From Gottfriedia acidiceleris (GTDB lineage: Bacteria > Bacillota > Bacilli > Bacillales > Bacillaceae_G), in contig NZ_SCFN01000001.1 in NCBI RefSeq assembly GCF_004138285.1, positions 372,001-436,000 of the forward strand: a stretch of DNA of 64,000 bases. The letters are read 5' to 3'. Positions within the stretch are counted from its first letter, which is position 1. Each line of letters opens with the position of its first letter. The translations under genes were made by a program, and so were the position numbers. The notes beneath the pieces were generated by a model. It was not told the DNA's origin. It saw only the letters and a list, made by a program, of their open reading frames with translations, and made no database searches. Below are positions 53,991 to 62,927 of this stretch, in pieces.

Positions 53991-55226
53991 TTGAAACGAG
54001 TATTTTTGCTGATTATGATTCTAGTACTTGCCCTTTGTGCATGGCCTATCGAAAAAGATGTTTCTGCAAAGAAGAAAAAGAATAAAGTAACTCCTGGAAT
54101 TGAAGTCCTTTTAGCTGATCAGAAAGAACTTTTAATAGGAAAAAAAGTTGGCTTAATTACCAATCCAACGGGTATTGACTCCAAACTAAACAGCATTGTC
54201 GATTTGTTGTACGAGGATCCAGATATTGAACTAACAGCTTTATTAGGTCCCGAGCATGGAGTTCGCGGTGATGCTCAAGCCGGAAGTTATGTGGAATCGT
54301 ATATTGACGATAAAACAGGACTACCTGTTTACAGCCTCTATGGACAAACAAAAAAACCAACACCTGAAATGATTAAAAATGTAGATGTACTTCTCTTTGA
54401 TATACAGGACGTGGGTACACGTCACTATACATATATCTACACAATGGCATATGCAATGGAAGCGGCTAAAGAAAACAACATACCATTTGTAGTACTCGAT
54501 CGTCCAAATCCACAAGGCGGACTTTCAGTTGACGGTCCTATTCTTGAACCTGACTCCTTAACCTTTATTGGATTGTACCCAATACCAACTAAGCATGGAA
54601 TGACAGTAGGAGAACTCGCTACTTTCTTCAATAAAGAATATAAAATTGGAGCAGATTTAAAAGTCGTCAAAATGAAAGGCTGGAAACGTTTCATGGATTA
54701 CGACGAAACAGGACTACCTTTTGTTTTACCATCACCTAATATGCCGACAGTTTCAACAGCATTTATTTATCCAGCAACTGGTCTTATTGAAGGGACAAAT
54801 GTGTCAGAAGGACGCGGATCGACCAAGCCGTTTGAAATAATCGGTGCACCTTATATAAATGGAACAGACCTTGCATCAAAATTGAACGCACTAAGACTTC
54901 CAGGTGTGAAATTCAGAGCGGCATCCTTTATACCAACATTCTCAAAACATGCGGGGATACTGAGCCATGGTGTTGAAATCTATGTCACTGATCGTGAAAA
55001 ATTAGAAGCGGTGTCAACAGGACTTCATATCATTAAAACAATTCATGACATGTACCCGAGTGACTTCGAATTTCTATCAAACAACTTCTTTGATAAATTA
55101 ATCGGAAACGACTGGATCAGACCAATGATTAATGAAGGAGCTTCCGTTACAGACATCATGAATAAATACCAGAGCGAACTGGATGAATTTAAGAAGGCTC
55201 GAAAAGAGTATTTGATGTATAAGTGA
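53991..55226 (+). CDS. namZ: secreted exo-beta-N-acetylmuramidase NamZ (YbbC/DUF1343)
   Basis: A 411-residue secreted protein from TTG 53991, 8 nt after AAAGGAGGGG, with signal peptide about 1-26 (ending VSA). Conserved DUF1343 blocks are clear: GLITNPTGID, LLGPEHGVRGDAQAG, VLLFDIQDVGTRHYTYIYTM, LDRPNPQGG and TNVSEGRGSTKPFE. NamZ removes MurNAc from the non-reducing end of peptidoglycan fragments. With MurP upstream this is a release-and-import pair for MurNAc; with the GH20 and GH84 enzymes, alternating GlcNAc-MurNAc chains could be digested from the end. Length is normal for the family. Confidence 0.92.
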   Translation: MKRVFLLIMILVLALCAWPIEKDVSAKKKKNKVTPGIEVLLADQKELLIGKKVGLITNPTGIDSKLNSIVDLLYEDPDIELTALLGPEHGVRGDAQAGSYVESYIDDKTGLPVYSLYGQTKKPTPEMIKNVDVLLFDIQDVGTRHYTYIYTMAYAMEAAKENNIPFVVLDRPNPQGGLSVDGPILEPDSLTFIGLYPIPTKHGMTVGELATFFNKEYKIGADLKVVKMKGWKRFMDYDETGLPFVLPSPNMPTVSTAFIYPATGLIEGTNVSEGRGSTKPFEIIGAPYINGTDLASKLNALRLPGVKFRAASFIPTFSKHAGILSHGVEIYVTDREKLEAVSTGLHIIKTIHDMYPSDFEFLSNNFFDKLIGNDWIRPMINEGASVTDIMNKYQSELDEFKKARKEYLMYK

Positions 55227-55233
55227 TTTCCTT

Positions 55234-55268
55234 AAAAAGGATGAGATCAATTGATTTCATTCTTTTTT
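55234..55268 (+). terminator. terminator of namZ
   Basis: A continuous 17-bp inverted repeat (55234-55250 with 55251-55267) ends in a T tract. Confidence 0.8.
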
Positions 55269-55326
55269 AGTTGCGATAATTATCGCTTTTACTTTTTTGT
55301 AAAATACAGAATAAACTAAAAAAATA

Positions 55327-55355
55327 TTGACGTGCCGATATTATGATGATAGTAT
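55327..55355 (+). promoter_or_regulatory. sigma-A-like promoter of the ABC-2 operon
   Basis: TTGACG (55327-55332), a 17-bp spacer and TAGTAT (55350-55355), 36 bp before the ATG. Confidence 0.45.
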
Positions 55356-55390
55356 TTTTCTTCCAGTCAAAAAGTTAGGAGGCGAAAAAA

Positions 55391-56368
55391 ATGATTACAG
55401 TAGATGGTTTAAGTAAATCTTTCAAAGTTGCGAAACGTTCTTCAGGAATTAAGCAGGCAGTGAAGGGGCTTTTTTATCGAGAGTATTCGATTGTCGAAGC
55501 GTTGAATGATATTTCTTTCTCTATTGAACCGGGGGAAATCGTAGGGTATATTGGTCCGAATGGCGCAGGGAAGTCAACGACAATAAAAATCATGAGCGGA
55601 ATATTGGTTCCAGATCGAGGGACGTGTAACATAATGGGATACACTCCATGGAAGGAAAGAGCTTCCTATGTTAAACAAATTGGTGTTGTTTTTGGGCAAC
55701 GTTCTCAATTGTGGTGGGATGTACCCGTCATAGACTCGTTTGAGCTTCTCCGTGATATTTATAAAATTCCTCAAAACGAATATCAAGATAATCTTGATCT
55801 ACTTGTTGAAACACTCGATTTAAAAAGTCTTATTCACTCACCTGTACGGCAATTAAGCTTAGGACAAAGGATGCGTTGTGAAATCGCAGCATCATTGCTA
55901 CATAGTCCTAAAATTTTATTTTTAGATGAACCCACAATTGGACTTGATGCCGTTTCAAAAATTGCTGTACGTGAGTTCATTAAAACAATCAATAAAGAAA
56001 AGGGCGTTACCGTTATCCTTACAACACATGATATGAATGATATTGAAGCTTTAGCTGATCGGGTTATTTTAATTGGTAAAGGAAGTCTATTATTCGATGG
56101 GAACTTGACTGAATTACGAAAACATTTTGGGACTCATAAAACGATTACGGTAGATTATAAGGAGGACCAAAATCCATTTAAAATTCCTGGAACTAAAATG
56201 ATTACATGGTCTCCTGAACGGGCAATTTTAAGTATAGATATTGAACAAGTTAAAATATCCGATGTGATTTCCAGTTTATCCAGTAAGGTTGATCTACTTG
56301 ATGTCACGATTGAGGCACAACCAATTGAAGAAATTATCGTAGATTTATATAAGGAGTTTCAAATATGA
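55391..56368 (+). CDS. ABC-2 transporter ATPase
   Basis: A 325-residue ATPase. Walker A GPNGAGKST (about residues 57-65), signature LSLGQRMRCE, Walker B ILFLDEPTIGLD and the H-loop LTTHD are intact. The N-terminal extension (KRSSGIKQAVKGLFYREYSI) and the FGQRSQLWWDVP segment are characteristic of the COG4586 group, which pairs with two dissimilar PF06182-type permeases, as here. Exported substrate unknown. It is the first gene of a three-gene operon, and its stop overlaps the next ATG (ATGA). Confidence 0.9.
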   Translation: MITVDGLSKSFKVAKRSSGIKQAVKGLFYREYSIVEALNDISFSIEPGEIVGYIGPNGAGKSTTIKIMSGILVPDRGTCNIMGYTPWKERASYVKQIGVVFGQRSQLWWDVPVIDSFELLRDIYKIPQNEYQDNLDLLVETLDLKSLIHSPVRQLSLGQRMRCEIAASLLHSPKILFLDEPTIGLDAVSKIAVREFIKTINKEKGVTVILTTHDMNDIEALADRVILIGKGSLLFDGNLTELRKHFGTHKTITVDYKEDQNPFKIPGTKMITWSPERAILSIDIEQVKISDVISSLSSKVDLLDVTIEAQPIEEIIVDLYKEFQI

Positions 56369-57168
56369 AGCCATATGTATCTGTACTAAAACTACGATTA
56401 ATGAATGGAATGCAATATCGTTCAGCAGCATTGGCGGGGGTAGCAACACAGTTTTTCTGGGGATTTATGTACATCATGATCTTTGAAGCTTTTTATAGTC
56501 AAACAGTACAATCTCAACCACTCTCCTTAAAAGAAATCATTACATACTTATGGTTACAACAATCCTTTTTAGCTTTCATCATGCTGTGGTTTCGTGATAA
56601 TGAGCTTTTCGATTTAATTACAACTGGGAATATCGCATACGAGCTTTGTAGACCATGTGAAATCTACGGATTTTGGTATTCAAAACTTTTAGCCCAACGC
56701 TTGTCGAGTGCAATTCTACGCTGTTTCCCGATTCTATTTGTTGCATTCTTATTACCTCAACCTTATAAAATGACGTTACCACCAAGTGTCTTAACCTTTG
56801 TGTTATTTTTACTTGCCCTGATTTTTGGATTACTTCTTCTTGTTTCAATTTCAATGTTCATTTATATTTCAGTATTTGTGACAATGTCACCTATAGGCTC
56901 TTTGCTACTGTTTGGGGTAATTGGTGAATTTTTCTCTGGATTAACAATTCCAATTCCACTAATGCCGGCATGGCTACAGACCTTTGCTTATTTCCTTCCA
57001 TTTAGATGGACAGCTGATTTTCCGTTTCGGGTATACTCTGGTAATATACCTCAAAATGAAGCATTAATTGGTATTGTCATACAAATTTTTTGGTTAGTTT
57101 TACTTGTATGGCTAGGAAGAATCGCTTTTACTAAAGCTTTACGCAGAGTTGTGGTCCAAGGAGGGTGA
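56365..57168 (+). CDS. ABC-2 permease subunit 1
   Basis: A 267-residue membrane protein with six predicted spans, matching the ABC2_membrane_6 (PF06182) type. Conserved features include TYLWLQQSFLAF and NIAYELCRPCEIYGFWYSKL, with a late LTIPIPLMPAWLQTFAYFLPF segment. It overlaps the ATPase gene by 4 nt, showing translational coupling. It forms a heterodimeric channel with the product of 57175. Confidence 0.88.
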   Translation: MKPYVSVLKLRLMNGMQYRSAALAGVATQFFWGFMYIMIFEAFYSQTVQSQPLSLKEIITYLWLQQSFLAFIMLWFRDNELFDLITTGNIAYELCRPCEIYGFWYSKLLAQRLSSAILRCFPILFVAFLLPQPYKMTLPPSVLTFVLFLLALIFGLLLLVSISMFIYISVFVTMSPIGSLLLFGVIGEFFSGLTIPIPLMPAWLQTFAYFLPFRWTADFPFRVYSGNIPQNEALIGIVIQIFWLVLLVWLGRIAFTKALRRVVVQGG

Positions 57169-57174
57169 CATAAT

Positions 57175-57957
57175 ATGCGACTATATTTTAAATATCTTCT
57201 GATTCTCTTTAAATCACAAATGGAATACCGCACATCCTTTTGGCTTTTAACAGCCGGACAGTTTTTAATTCCTTTTTCGATGTTTGCAGGTCTTTATTTT
57301 TTATTTGAACGATTTGGACAAATTAAAGGATGGACTTTTTATGAGGTTGCGCTTTGTTTTGCCATTATCCATATGTCCTTTGCTATAAGTGAATGCTTTG
57401 CTCGTGGATTTGACTCTTTCTCTAGTCTAGTAACTAGCGGTAGTTTTGATCGAGTACTTGTTCGTCCAAGAAGTACAATTGTTCAAGTTATGGGTTCCAA
57501 ATTCGAGTTTACTAGAATTGGTAGATTGCTTCAGAGTTTAATTGTTTTGATTTGGGCATTAAATAATCTCTCCATCGAATGGAGCAGTATGAAAGTAGTA
57601 ACCATTATTTTGATGATTATCAGCGGGGTCTTTATTTTTACTGGTATCTTTATCCTTGCTGCAACGATGTGTTTTTGGACAATCCAGGGTCTCGAAGTAG
57701 TCAATATTTTTACAGACGGCGGAAGAGAGATGGCGCAATATCCATTAAATATTTATCAGAAATGGATAACTAAATTTTTTACATTTGTAATTCCTTTTGG
57801 ATGCGTGAATTACTTACCTTTAATGTATTTGTTAGATAAAACGGAGGGAAATGCATATTTATATATGTTAGCTCCTATAGCGGGAATCATTTTTATCATA
57901 CCTTGTTTAGTAGTATGGGAAATTGGTGTGAGACATTATCGATCGACAGGTTCGTAA
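57175..57957 (+). CDS. ABC-2 permease subunit 2
   Basis: A 260-residue, roughly six-span protein of the same family as its neighbour (COG3694 type). The TSGSFDRVLVRPRSTIVQVM segment aligns with the NIAYELCRPCEIYG segment of subunit 1. ATG 57175 is 6 nt after the previous stop, with GGAGGGTGA spanning the junction. A terminator follows at 57970. Confidence 0.88.
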   Translation: MRLYFKYLLILFKSQMEYRTSFWLLTAGQFLIPFSMFAGLYFLFERFGQIKGWTFYEVALCFAIIHMSFAISECFARGFDSFSSLVTSGSFDRVLVRPRSTIVQVMGSKFEFTRIGRLLQSLIVLIWALNNLSIEWSSMKVVTIILMIISGVFIFTGIFILAATMCFWTIQGLEVVNIFTDGGREMAQYPLNIYQKWITKFFTFVIPFGCVNYLPLMYLLDKTEGNAYLYMLAPIAGIIFIIPCLVVWEIGVRHYRSTGS

Positions 57958-57969
57958 AACTTTAAAGAT

Positions 57970-57998
57970 GCAATCCGGTTATGAGGATTGCGTTTTTT
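57970..57998 (+). terminator. terminator of the ABC-2 operon
   Basis: GCAATCC (57970-57976) pairs with GGATTGC (57985-57991), followed by G and six T residues. Confidence 0.85.
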
Positions 57999-58145
57999 AA
58001 TGGAAGAAACAGTGTAAGTAATTTGGTATAACCTTTTGAAAGTAAACACGAGATGTTTAAAAAGTTCCCAATATCTCCTTAATTTTGCATAAATCTTTAG
58101 TTCTTCTTTGTTAAAATATAAAAAAATCATAAAGAAAGGAGGGGC

Positions 58146-58271
58146 ATTACGGGATTAAAACGAAAAAATAAAAGAAAATCTAATCAGCCACATACAAAAG
58201 TAATCGATTTTGGAATGGGTAAGACGTTAGCTAAAATTGAAAAAGCAATTCGAATTTTAGAAAAGAAATAG
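58146..58271 (+). CDS. 41-codon basic peptide with a probable ATT start
   Basis: AAAGGAGGGG at 58135-58144 is followed by a frame starting at ATT 58146 and ending TAG 58269-58271. It encodes ITGLKRKNKRKSNQPHTKVI, then DFGMGKTLAKIEKAIRILEKK. The strong ribosome binding site and sensible amphipathic C-terminal helix argue for a real gene, but no ATG, GTG or TTG lies at a workable distance upstream. ATT starts are rare (infC is the known case). The spacing of about 3 nt is short, so a decayed gene is the alternative. Family unknown. Confidence 0.4.
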   Translation: MTGLKRKNKRKSNQPHTKVIDFGMGKTLAKIEKAIRILEKK

Positions 58272-58352
58272 AATAATGATTAATTAGATAGACTTTCAAT
58301 GCACGGTGCAAATAATAACCATATAATTGAATAAAAAGGATATTAGAAAAGA

Positions 58353-58742
58353 ATGAAAAAACAAATTAAAGTAGTTGGAGCTGTTATACGAAACGATCAA
58401 AACCAAATACTATGTGCCTTACGTTCACCTGAAATGAGCATGCCAAATAGCTGGGAATTTCCAGGAGGAAAAATTGAAAAGAACGAGAAACCTGAAGAGG
58501 CGTTGGTCCGTGAAATACAAGAAGAATTAGGCTGCGAAATATCTGTAGCTGATTTAGTTGAAGACGTCGTTCATGAGTATCCAAATATAATCGTAAATTT
58601 GATAACATATGAAGCCAAGATTATAAGCGGTGCGCCAGTAGCTAATGAGCATGCGAAGATAGAATGGAAAGAAATTTCTGATTTAAAAGAACTTGAGTGG
58701 GCACCAGCTGACCTTCCTACCGTTGAGAAATTGATCAGATAA
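58353..58742 (+). CDS. Nudix hydrolase (MutT/8-oxo-dGTP diphosphatase-like)
   Basis: A 129-residue single-domain Nudix protein. The Nudix box runs from Gly39 to Gly60 with the full pattern G-x5-E-x7-R-E-x2-E-E-x-G (Glu45, Arg53, Glu54, Glu57, Glu58), the Mg-binding catalytic helix. The N-terminus IKVVGAVIRNDQNQILCALR is typical of MutT and CTP-pyrophosphohydrolase-like members. It would cleave a nucleoside triphosphate to the monophosphate, probably as nucleotide-pool sanitation. ATG behind AAAAGGA with a 12-nt spacing. A diverged copy of its first 59 coding bases occurs at 59577-59635. Confidence 0.9.
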   Translation: MKKQIKVVGAVIRNDQNQILCALRSPEMSMPNSWEFPGGKIEKNEKPEEALVREIQEELGCEISVADLVEDVVHEYPNIIVNLITYEAKIISGAPVANEHAKIEWKEISDLKELEWAPADLPTVEKLIR

Positions 58743-58935
58743 AAAGTATATAAGTTATTGCTGATCGATTAACGATAAAACTAAGTAATTAAGAATGATG
58801 TCGAACAAATGATACAAGAAATATTTCTTTGTAAATTTGAATTTTTTTCCATATCCCATATAATAATAAATAAGCAACTAAAGTGTACATACTAGATGAG
58901 TTAAGGAAAATTCTTGTAAAACATAGGAGGAAAAT

Positions 58936-59331
58936 ATGGGAAGATTAATTCATTTCGAAATTCACGTTGATAACATGGAACGTGCTAAGAAGTTTTATGG
59001 AGAGGTATTTGGTTGGACGTTTCAAGATTGGAGTGAATATGCAGGAATGCCATACTTTGGTGCAGTGACAGGCAATGAGGGCGAAATGGGAATTAATGGT
59101 GCCTTAATGCAACGCCAAAGTGCTCCTCCTGAAGCAAACCAACCATTAAATGGATATGCATGTACCATGGGAGTAGAAAATTACGACGTTACGGAAGCTA
59201 AAATTGTTGAAAATGGTGGCAAAGTAGCAATGCCTAAATATGCACTGCCTGGAATGGCATGGCAAGGATACTTCATTGACACTGAAGGTAATATTTTTGG
59301 AATTCATCAACCTGATGCTAATGCAAAGTAA
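58936..59331 (+). CDS. VOC (glyoxalase/bleomycin-resistance fold) protein
   Basis: A 131-residue VOC-superfamily protein with two beta-alpha-beta-beta-beta modules. It starts LIHFEIHVDNMERAKKFYGE (metal-site His6 or Glu8 region) and ends GYFIDTEGNIFGIHQPD, the usual D-x-x-G-N-x-F/I-x-I/L motif. The GWTFQDWSEYAGMPYFG segment matches the YwbC/CatD-like group of small dioxygenase-like proteins. Reaction unknown. ATG 58936 lies 7 nt after AGGAGG. Monocistronic. Confidence 0.88.
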   Translation: MGRLIHFEIHVDNMERAKKFYGEVFGWTFQDWSEYAGMPYFGAVTGNEGEMGINGALMQRQSAPPEANQPLNGYACTMGVENYDVTEAKIVENGGKVAMPKYALPGMAWQGYFIDTEGNIFGIHQPDANAK

Positions 59332-59502
59332 TTATTTATGGGTTTGATGAATAATACAAGAGTTTGATTTGTCATTGATAGATGAAGGAACCTCTTATTT
59401 GTTGTGTGACATTGTTAAGAACGAAAACAAACCTATGTATATATATTTATAGAAAAAGAGAACAATTTAAAGTTGATATATTTTTTAATTATACTTACAG
59501 AT

Positions 59503-59534
59503 AAAAGTCAACTGTTGGCAGTTGACTTTTTATT
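59503..59534 (+). terminator. terminator of the VOC gene
   Basis: AAAAGTCAACTG (59503-59514) pairs with CAGTTGACTTTT (59519-59530), followed by TATTTT. Confidence 0.88.
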
Positions 59535-59576
59535 TTCGTTTCCACAATAAAAAAGAAGTAAAAAATAGTAAAAAAT

Positions 59577-59635
59577 AAATTAAAGTAGTTGGAGCTGCTA
59601 TCCGAAACGATCAAAACCAAATACTATGTGCCTTA
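59577..59635 (+). repeat. partial duplicate of the Nudix gene 5' end
   Basis: Fifty-nine bases match 58363-58421 with only two differences (GTT to GCT and ATA to ATC). They encode the reading IKVVGAAIRNDQNQILCALR and then diverge. No start codon or remainder of the gene is present, so it is a dead fragment left by a duplication or recombination 1.2 kb from the intact copy. Confidence 0.85.
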
Positions 59636-59732
59636 AGAATGACATCTTAACTAATCCATTTACAGCTATGTCACAGCCTAATTCTTCTTTTTTTCACGAA
59701 CTAATGCCTGTTGTGAAAAAATGAATTTATCC

Positions 59733-59789
59733 AAAAAAAATAGGACTACTCCAAAGCTATGCATACTAGCATTAGAGTAATCCTATTTT
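59733..59789 (-). terminator. terminator of the two-component operon
   Basis: A 15-bp stem with one mismatch (59737-59751 with 59775-59789), followed on the minus strand by a run of T. Confidence 0.82.
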
Positions 59790-59791
59790 AG

Positions 59792-61288
59792 TTAAGTGAT
59801 CCCTTTAAGTTTGTTCGGTAAAATAATGACGAACTCAGTTATATTCTTTTTGCTTGTTACATAAATCTCACCATTATATAAACTGACAAACCTTTTTACA
59901 ACTGCAAGGCCTAAACCTGTACCAACATAATTTTTTTGGACAGCTTTTGCTCGATATGAATGTTCAAAAATTTTATCAATCTCATCTTTAGGTATTTCCA
60001 CTCCTCGATTTCTTACTGAAATTTGGATTTTTGAATCAAAAGACGATAATTCAATATAAATTTTTTTAGGTTCAAATGAATATTTCACAGCATTTTCAAT
60101 AAGGGAATCCATTATTTGAAGGATATTCTCATAAGGAATGAAAGTAGAGATACCTACTTGTATCGTTTGTTCAAAAATTACGTTTTCGTACAAAGTCTTA
60201 TTCCTAGCAATGTATTGTTTGATATGACTAGATAAATCATAACTTTCTTGGTTTTCTGTTTGGATTTCTTCTAATTTAGATAAAGTAATAATTTTATTGA
60301 TCATTGAAGCAATTCGTTCAACCTGGGATTCGATTATATTTAGTCTTTCTTCTCTTTTTTTTATATTATGAAACCCAAACATGCGAAAGTAATCTACTGA
60401 TTGTTGAATTGACGTTAGTGGTGTTCGGATTTGATGTGTAATTTCACGTGCACTTTGTTCTTGAGATAGAATTGCACGTTCAGCACGGTGTAAAATTATA
60501 TTAATTTGCTCACTCAATTCATCAACATAGTCATTTCTATGTTTTTCAAATAAAATCCTCTCATTAAACATTCCTTTGTTTACAACTACCAGTTTCTTTA
60601 AGGCACGGTCCAAAGGGACAAATACATCTCTCATAGCAAAAAAAGCTACGAAAAATGAAATAATACTAAGAATAACCAGAGAAACAACAAATGTAGTAAC
60701 AGTAATTCGAAATAATGGTAGGAATTCTAGTGGGATATTCGTATAATAACTAGCTATTCCATTAAAATTATAGGATTCAGTTTTAACATTTTTAAATGAA
60801 ACAACATAATAATTTTGGCCAACCTTCTTAACGCTTACATATTTACGATCTGTAAAGTATCCTTTCTTTACCAAATATGTATTTACCTCGACAGCTTTAT
60901 TAATGACGGTTCTATAAAGCCTTCTCATTTTCTCATCATTTACTTTTGAAAATGCTTCTTCAGGAAGAATTTGTTCGTTTTTCTTTAAGAGCGGATTGAA
61001 TGCATAAGTCGAATTAGTTTTGAAGTTCTTAAGTACAAGTACAGAGTTGGGTACAGTCAATGTGGAAAGATAAATGTTTTTCCCTATTTTTGTGTCAGGC
61101 GCCTGTAGTATCCAAGAAACTCTCTCTATGCGTTGCATATTTTTTTCACCCTCAGTTATGACGAATTGATGGATTCTAGAAATTAATGCAACAGGGGCCA
61201 TGATACAAATTACCAAAGCAAGTAAAAATGATATTCGAGTACCGACATGGATAGTAGCTTTTAATGTTGAATTTGTTTTAATCTTCAA
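59792..61288 (-). CDS. membrane sensor histidine kinase
   Basis: A 498-residue kinase. First span about residues 16-38; an extracytoplasmic sensor region of about 150 residues with no recognised domain; second span about 193-218; HAMP-like linker; HisKA helix with the phospho-accepting His285 in REITHQIRTPLTSI; HATPase domain with N box (DSLIENAVKYSF) and G box (GTGLGLAVVKRF). The TTG start at 61288 lies inside the end of the response regulator gene (11-nt overlap), so translation is coupled. It phosphorylates the regulator at 61278-61961. Stimulus unknown. Confidence 0.92.
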   Translation of the reverse strand: MKIKTNSTLKATIHVGTRISFLLALVICIMAPVALISRIHQFVITEGEKNMQRIERVSWILQAPDTKIGKNIYLSTLTVPNSVLVLKNFKTNSTYAFNPLLKKNEQILPEEAFSKVNDEKMRRLYRTVINKAVEVNTYLVKKGYFTDRKYVSVKKVGQNYYVVSFKNVKTESYNFNGIASYYTNIPLEFLPLFRITVTTFVVSLVILSIISFFVAFFAMRDVFVPLDRALKKLVVVNKGMFNERILFEKHRNDYVDELSEQINIILHRAERAILSQEQSAREITHQIRTPLTSIQQSVDYFRMFGFHNIKKREERLNIIESQVERIASMINKIITLSKLEEIQTENQESYDLSSHIKQYIARNKTLYENVIFEQTIQVGISTFIPYENILQIMDSLIENAVKYSFEPKKIYIELSSFDSKIQISVRNRGVEIPKDEIDKIFEHSYRAKAVQKNYVGTGLGLAVVKRFVSLYNGEIYVTSKKNITEFVIILPNKLKGIT

Positions 61289-61961
61289 TGATATATCCTA
61301 TTCCACGTACCGATTGTATATATTTTGAGGGGATAATCTCACGCAATCTCTTAATTGCTACGTCAATTTTGTTTTTATCAGAATCTGTAATATTTTCATG
61401 TTGCCAAACCTCTTTGGCTAAATCCTCACGCGATACAGGCTGGTTTTTATTTTTAAGTAAACATACAAGAATATCGTAAAGAATTGGGCTTGGGGAAATA
61501 GTTTTCTGCCCAAGAGTTACTTTACGGTTAGATAAGAAGATAGTTATGTCTTTGAATGACAACGACTTAGTCATTGTAGATTTACCTAATCTTCGTAGCA
61601 CGGTTTGGATTTTAGCGATTAATATCGGCAAAGAATAGGGCTTTGTAATATAATCTTCCGCACCTGAATATAACCCTTGAGTAACATCTGTTGGATCCGC
61701 CCGTGCAGTAAGATATATATATGGCGTATTCTTTTTTTCATTTATCAATCTGGATACATCAAAACCTGAGCACATTAATCCATATTGAGCAAATGGATCT
61801 AATGTTATATCTAAAAGCATTAGATCGTACTCATTTTCTAATGCTGCATTGTATGTATCCTTAGCATTATCAAAAAAATCTACTTCAAACGAAGCCTCTT
61901 GTAACATCTCCTGCAAAAAAGAGCCAATCTCTCGATCATCATCCATAATTAACAATCGCAT
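61278..61961 (-). CDS. OmpR/PhoB-type response regulator
   Basis: A 227-residue regulator from ATG 61961, 5 nt after GAGGTGG; a GTG three codons upstream overlaps that site. Receiver domain about 1-118 with the acidic pocket MDDD and phospho-Asp51 (LMLLDITLD), followed by an insertion-like loop DPFAQYGLMCSGFDVS longer than usual. Winged-helix DNA-binding domain about 130-227, ending RGIGYIIED. It forms an operon with the kinase. Targets are unknown; the secreted-enzyme genes are far away and there is no evidence linking them. Confidence 0.92.
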   Translation of the reverse strand: MRLLIMDDDREIGSFLQEMLQEASFEVDFFDNAKDTYNAALENEYDLMLLDITLDPFAQYGLMCSGFDVSRLINEKKNTPYIYLTARADPTDVTQGLYSGAEDYITKPYSLPILIAKIQTVLRRLGKSTMTKSLSFKDITIFLSNRKVTLGQKTISPSPILYDILVCLLKNKNQPVSREDLAKEVWQHENITDSDKNKIDVAIKRLREIIPSKYIQSVRGIGYIIED

Positions 61962-62118
61962 ATTCTCCACCTCTAATTTAATTTTTACAAATTGATGAAA
62001 AATATTAGATTGTTTTTTGTTTAAAAAAGATATTTCAAAATAATTTTTTTCTTACAATCTTGTCAGAAATAATTCAGCGAATAGTAAGTGGTTAAATGCT
62101 TGGTTACATGTTTTAATT

Positions 62119-62133
62119 AACTTGTAACAAGTT
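62119..62133. promoter_or_regulatory. short inverted repeat upstream of the zinc-ribbon gene
   Basis: AACTTGTAACAAGTT is a palindrome-like element 60 bp before the gene at 62193 and 158 bp from the response regulator start. It is a possible operator. Confidence 0.3.
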
Positions 62134-62192
62134 GATGTGATTTGAAATTCGTGGAACAAAATATAGAACAATAATAATTTGGGGGTATTCAA

Positions 62193-62831
62193 ATGGCAGG
62201 ATTAGTAGCCTGTAAAACTTGTGGTAAGGAAATCGCGAAAGGCGTTAAGAAATGTGTGCATTGTGGTAAAGATCAACGTAATTGGTTTAGAAGACATAAA
62301 ATCATGTCGGCTTTAGGTGCCATAATTGTTGTATCGATAATTGGTAGTGCTCTAAGCGGTGGCGGAGATGGAGCTACAACTACAAATGGAAGTTCAAAAG
62401 TAGAGGTTGAAAAGAAAGAAAAAATCTTCAAAGTTGGAGATATTGTTAAAGATGATCAATTAGAAATCAAAGTATCAAAAGTCGAAGAGAAACATTCAGT
62501 GGGAGATCAGTATTATGGCAAAAAGGCATCTGAAGGTGGAGTTCTTGTGGCAATTCAATACACAATGAAGAATGTATCTGATGAGCCAGTTGGAGTCTTC
62601 GATTATCCTACTCTTAACCTGGTAGATGAAAAGGGTACTAAGTATGATTCTGATATTGATGCTAGTAGCTCATATGCAGTAGAAACAAAAATTGATGATT
62701 CAAAAATATTGTCAGATTTAAACCCAGGGATTACTGTAACTGGTACTGAAGTTTATGAGATTTCTAAAGACGCATTTGCTAAAGGTAAATGGTATATCCA
62801 AATAGGAAGTCAAAAAGTTCAAGTTAAATAA
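62193..62831 (+). CDS. zinc-ribbon membrane protein with DUF4352 domain
   Basis: A 212-residue protein. The N-terminal zinc ribbon has two CxxC pairs (CKTCGKEIAKGVKKCVHCGK, residues about 7-26). One membrane span lies at about 39-55. The extracytoplasmic DUF4352 domain spans about 75-210 (VLVAIQYTMKNVSDEPVGVF, later LNPGITVTGTEVYEI), a fold seen in many Gram-positive surface lipoproteins. The cytosolic ribbon and external domain are joined by a Gly/Ser/Thr linker. Function unknown. ATG follows GGGGG. It is divergent from the two-component operon. Confidence 0.85.
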   Translation: MAGLVACKTCGKEIAKGVKKCVHCGKDQRNWFRRHKIMSALGAIIVVSIIGSALSGGGDGATTTNGSSKVEVEKKEKIFKVGDIVKDDQLEIKVSKVEEKHSVGDQYYGKKASEGGVLVAIQYTMKNVSDEPVGVFDYPTLNLVDEKGTKYDSDIDASSSYAVETKIDDSKILSDLNPGITVTGTEVYEISKDAFAKGKWYIQIGSQKVQVK

Positions 62832-62844
62832 TTTGATTAAAAAA

Positions 62845-62885
62845 TCACCTTATTTTTGTACAAACAAAGATAAGGTGACTTTATT
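62845..62885 (+). terminator. terminator after the zinc-ribbon gene
   Basis: TCACCTTAT (62845-62853) pairs with ATAAGGTGA (62870-62878), followed by a CTTTATT tract. Confidence 0.75.
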
Positions 62886-62927
62886 ACCTTTTAATAAATT
62901 AAATTGTTTAATAAAGAGGTGAGTTAA

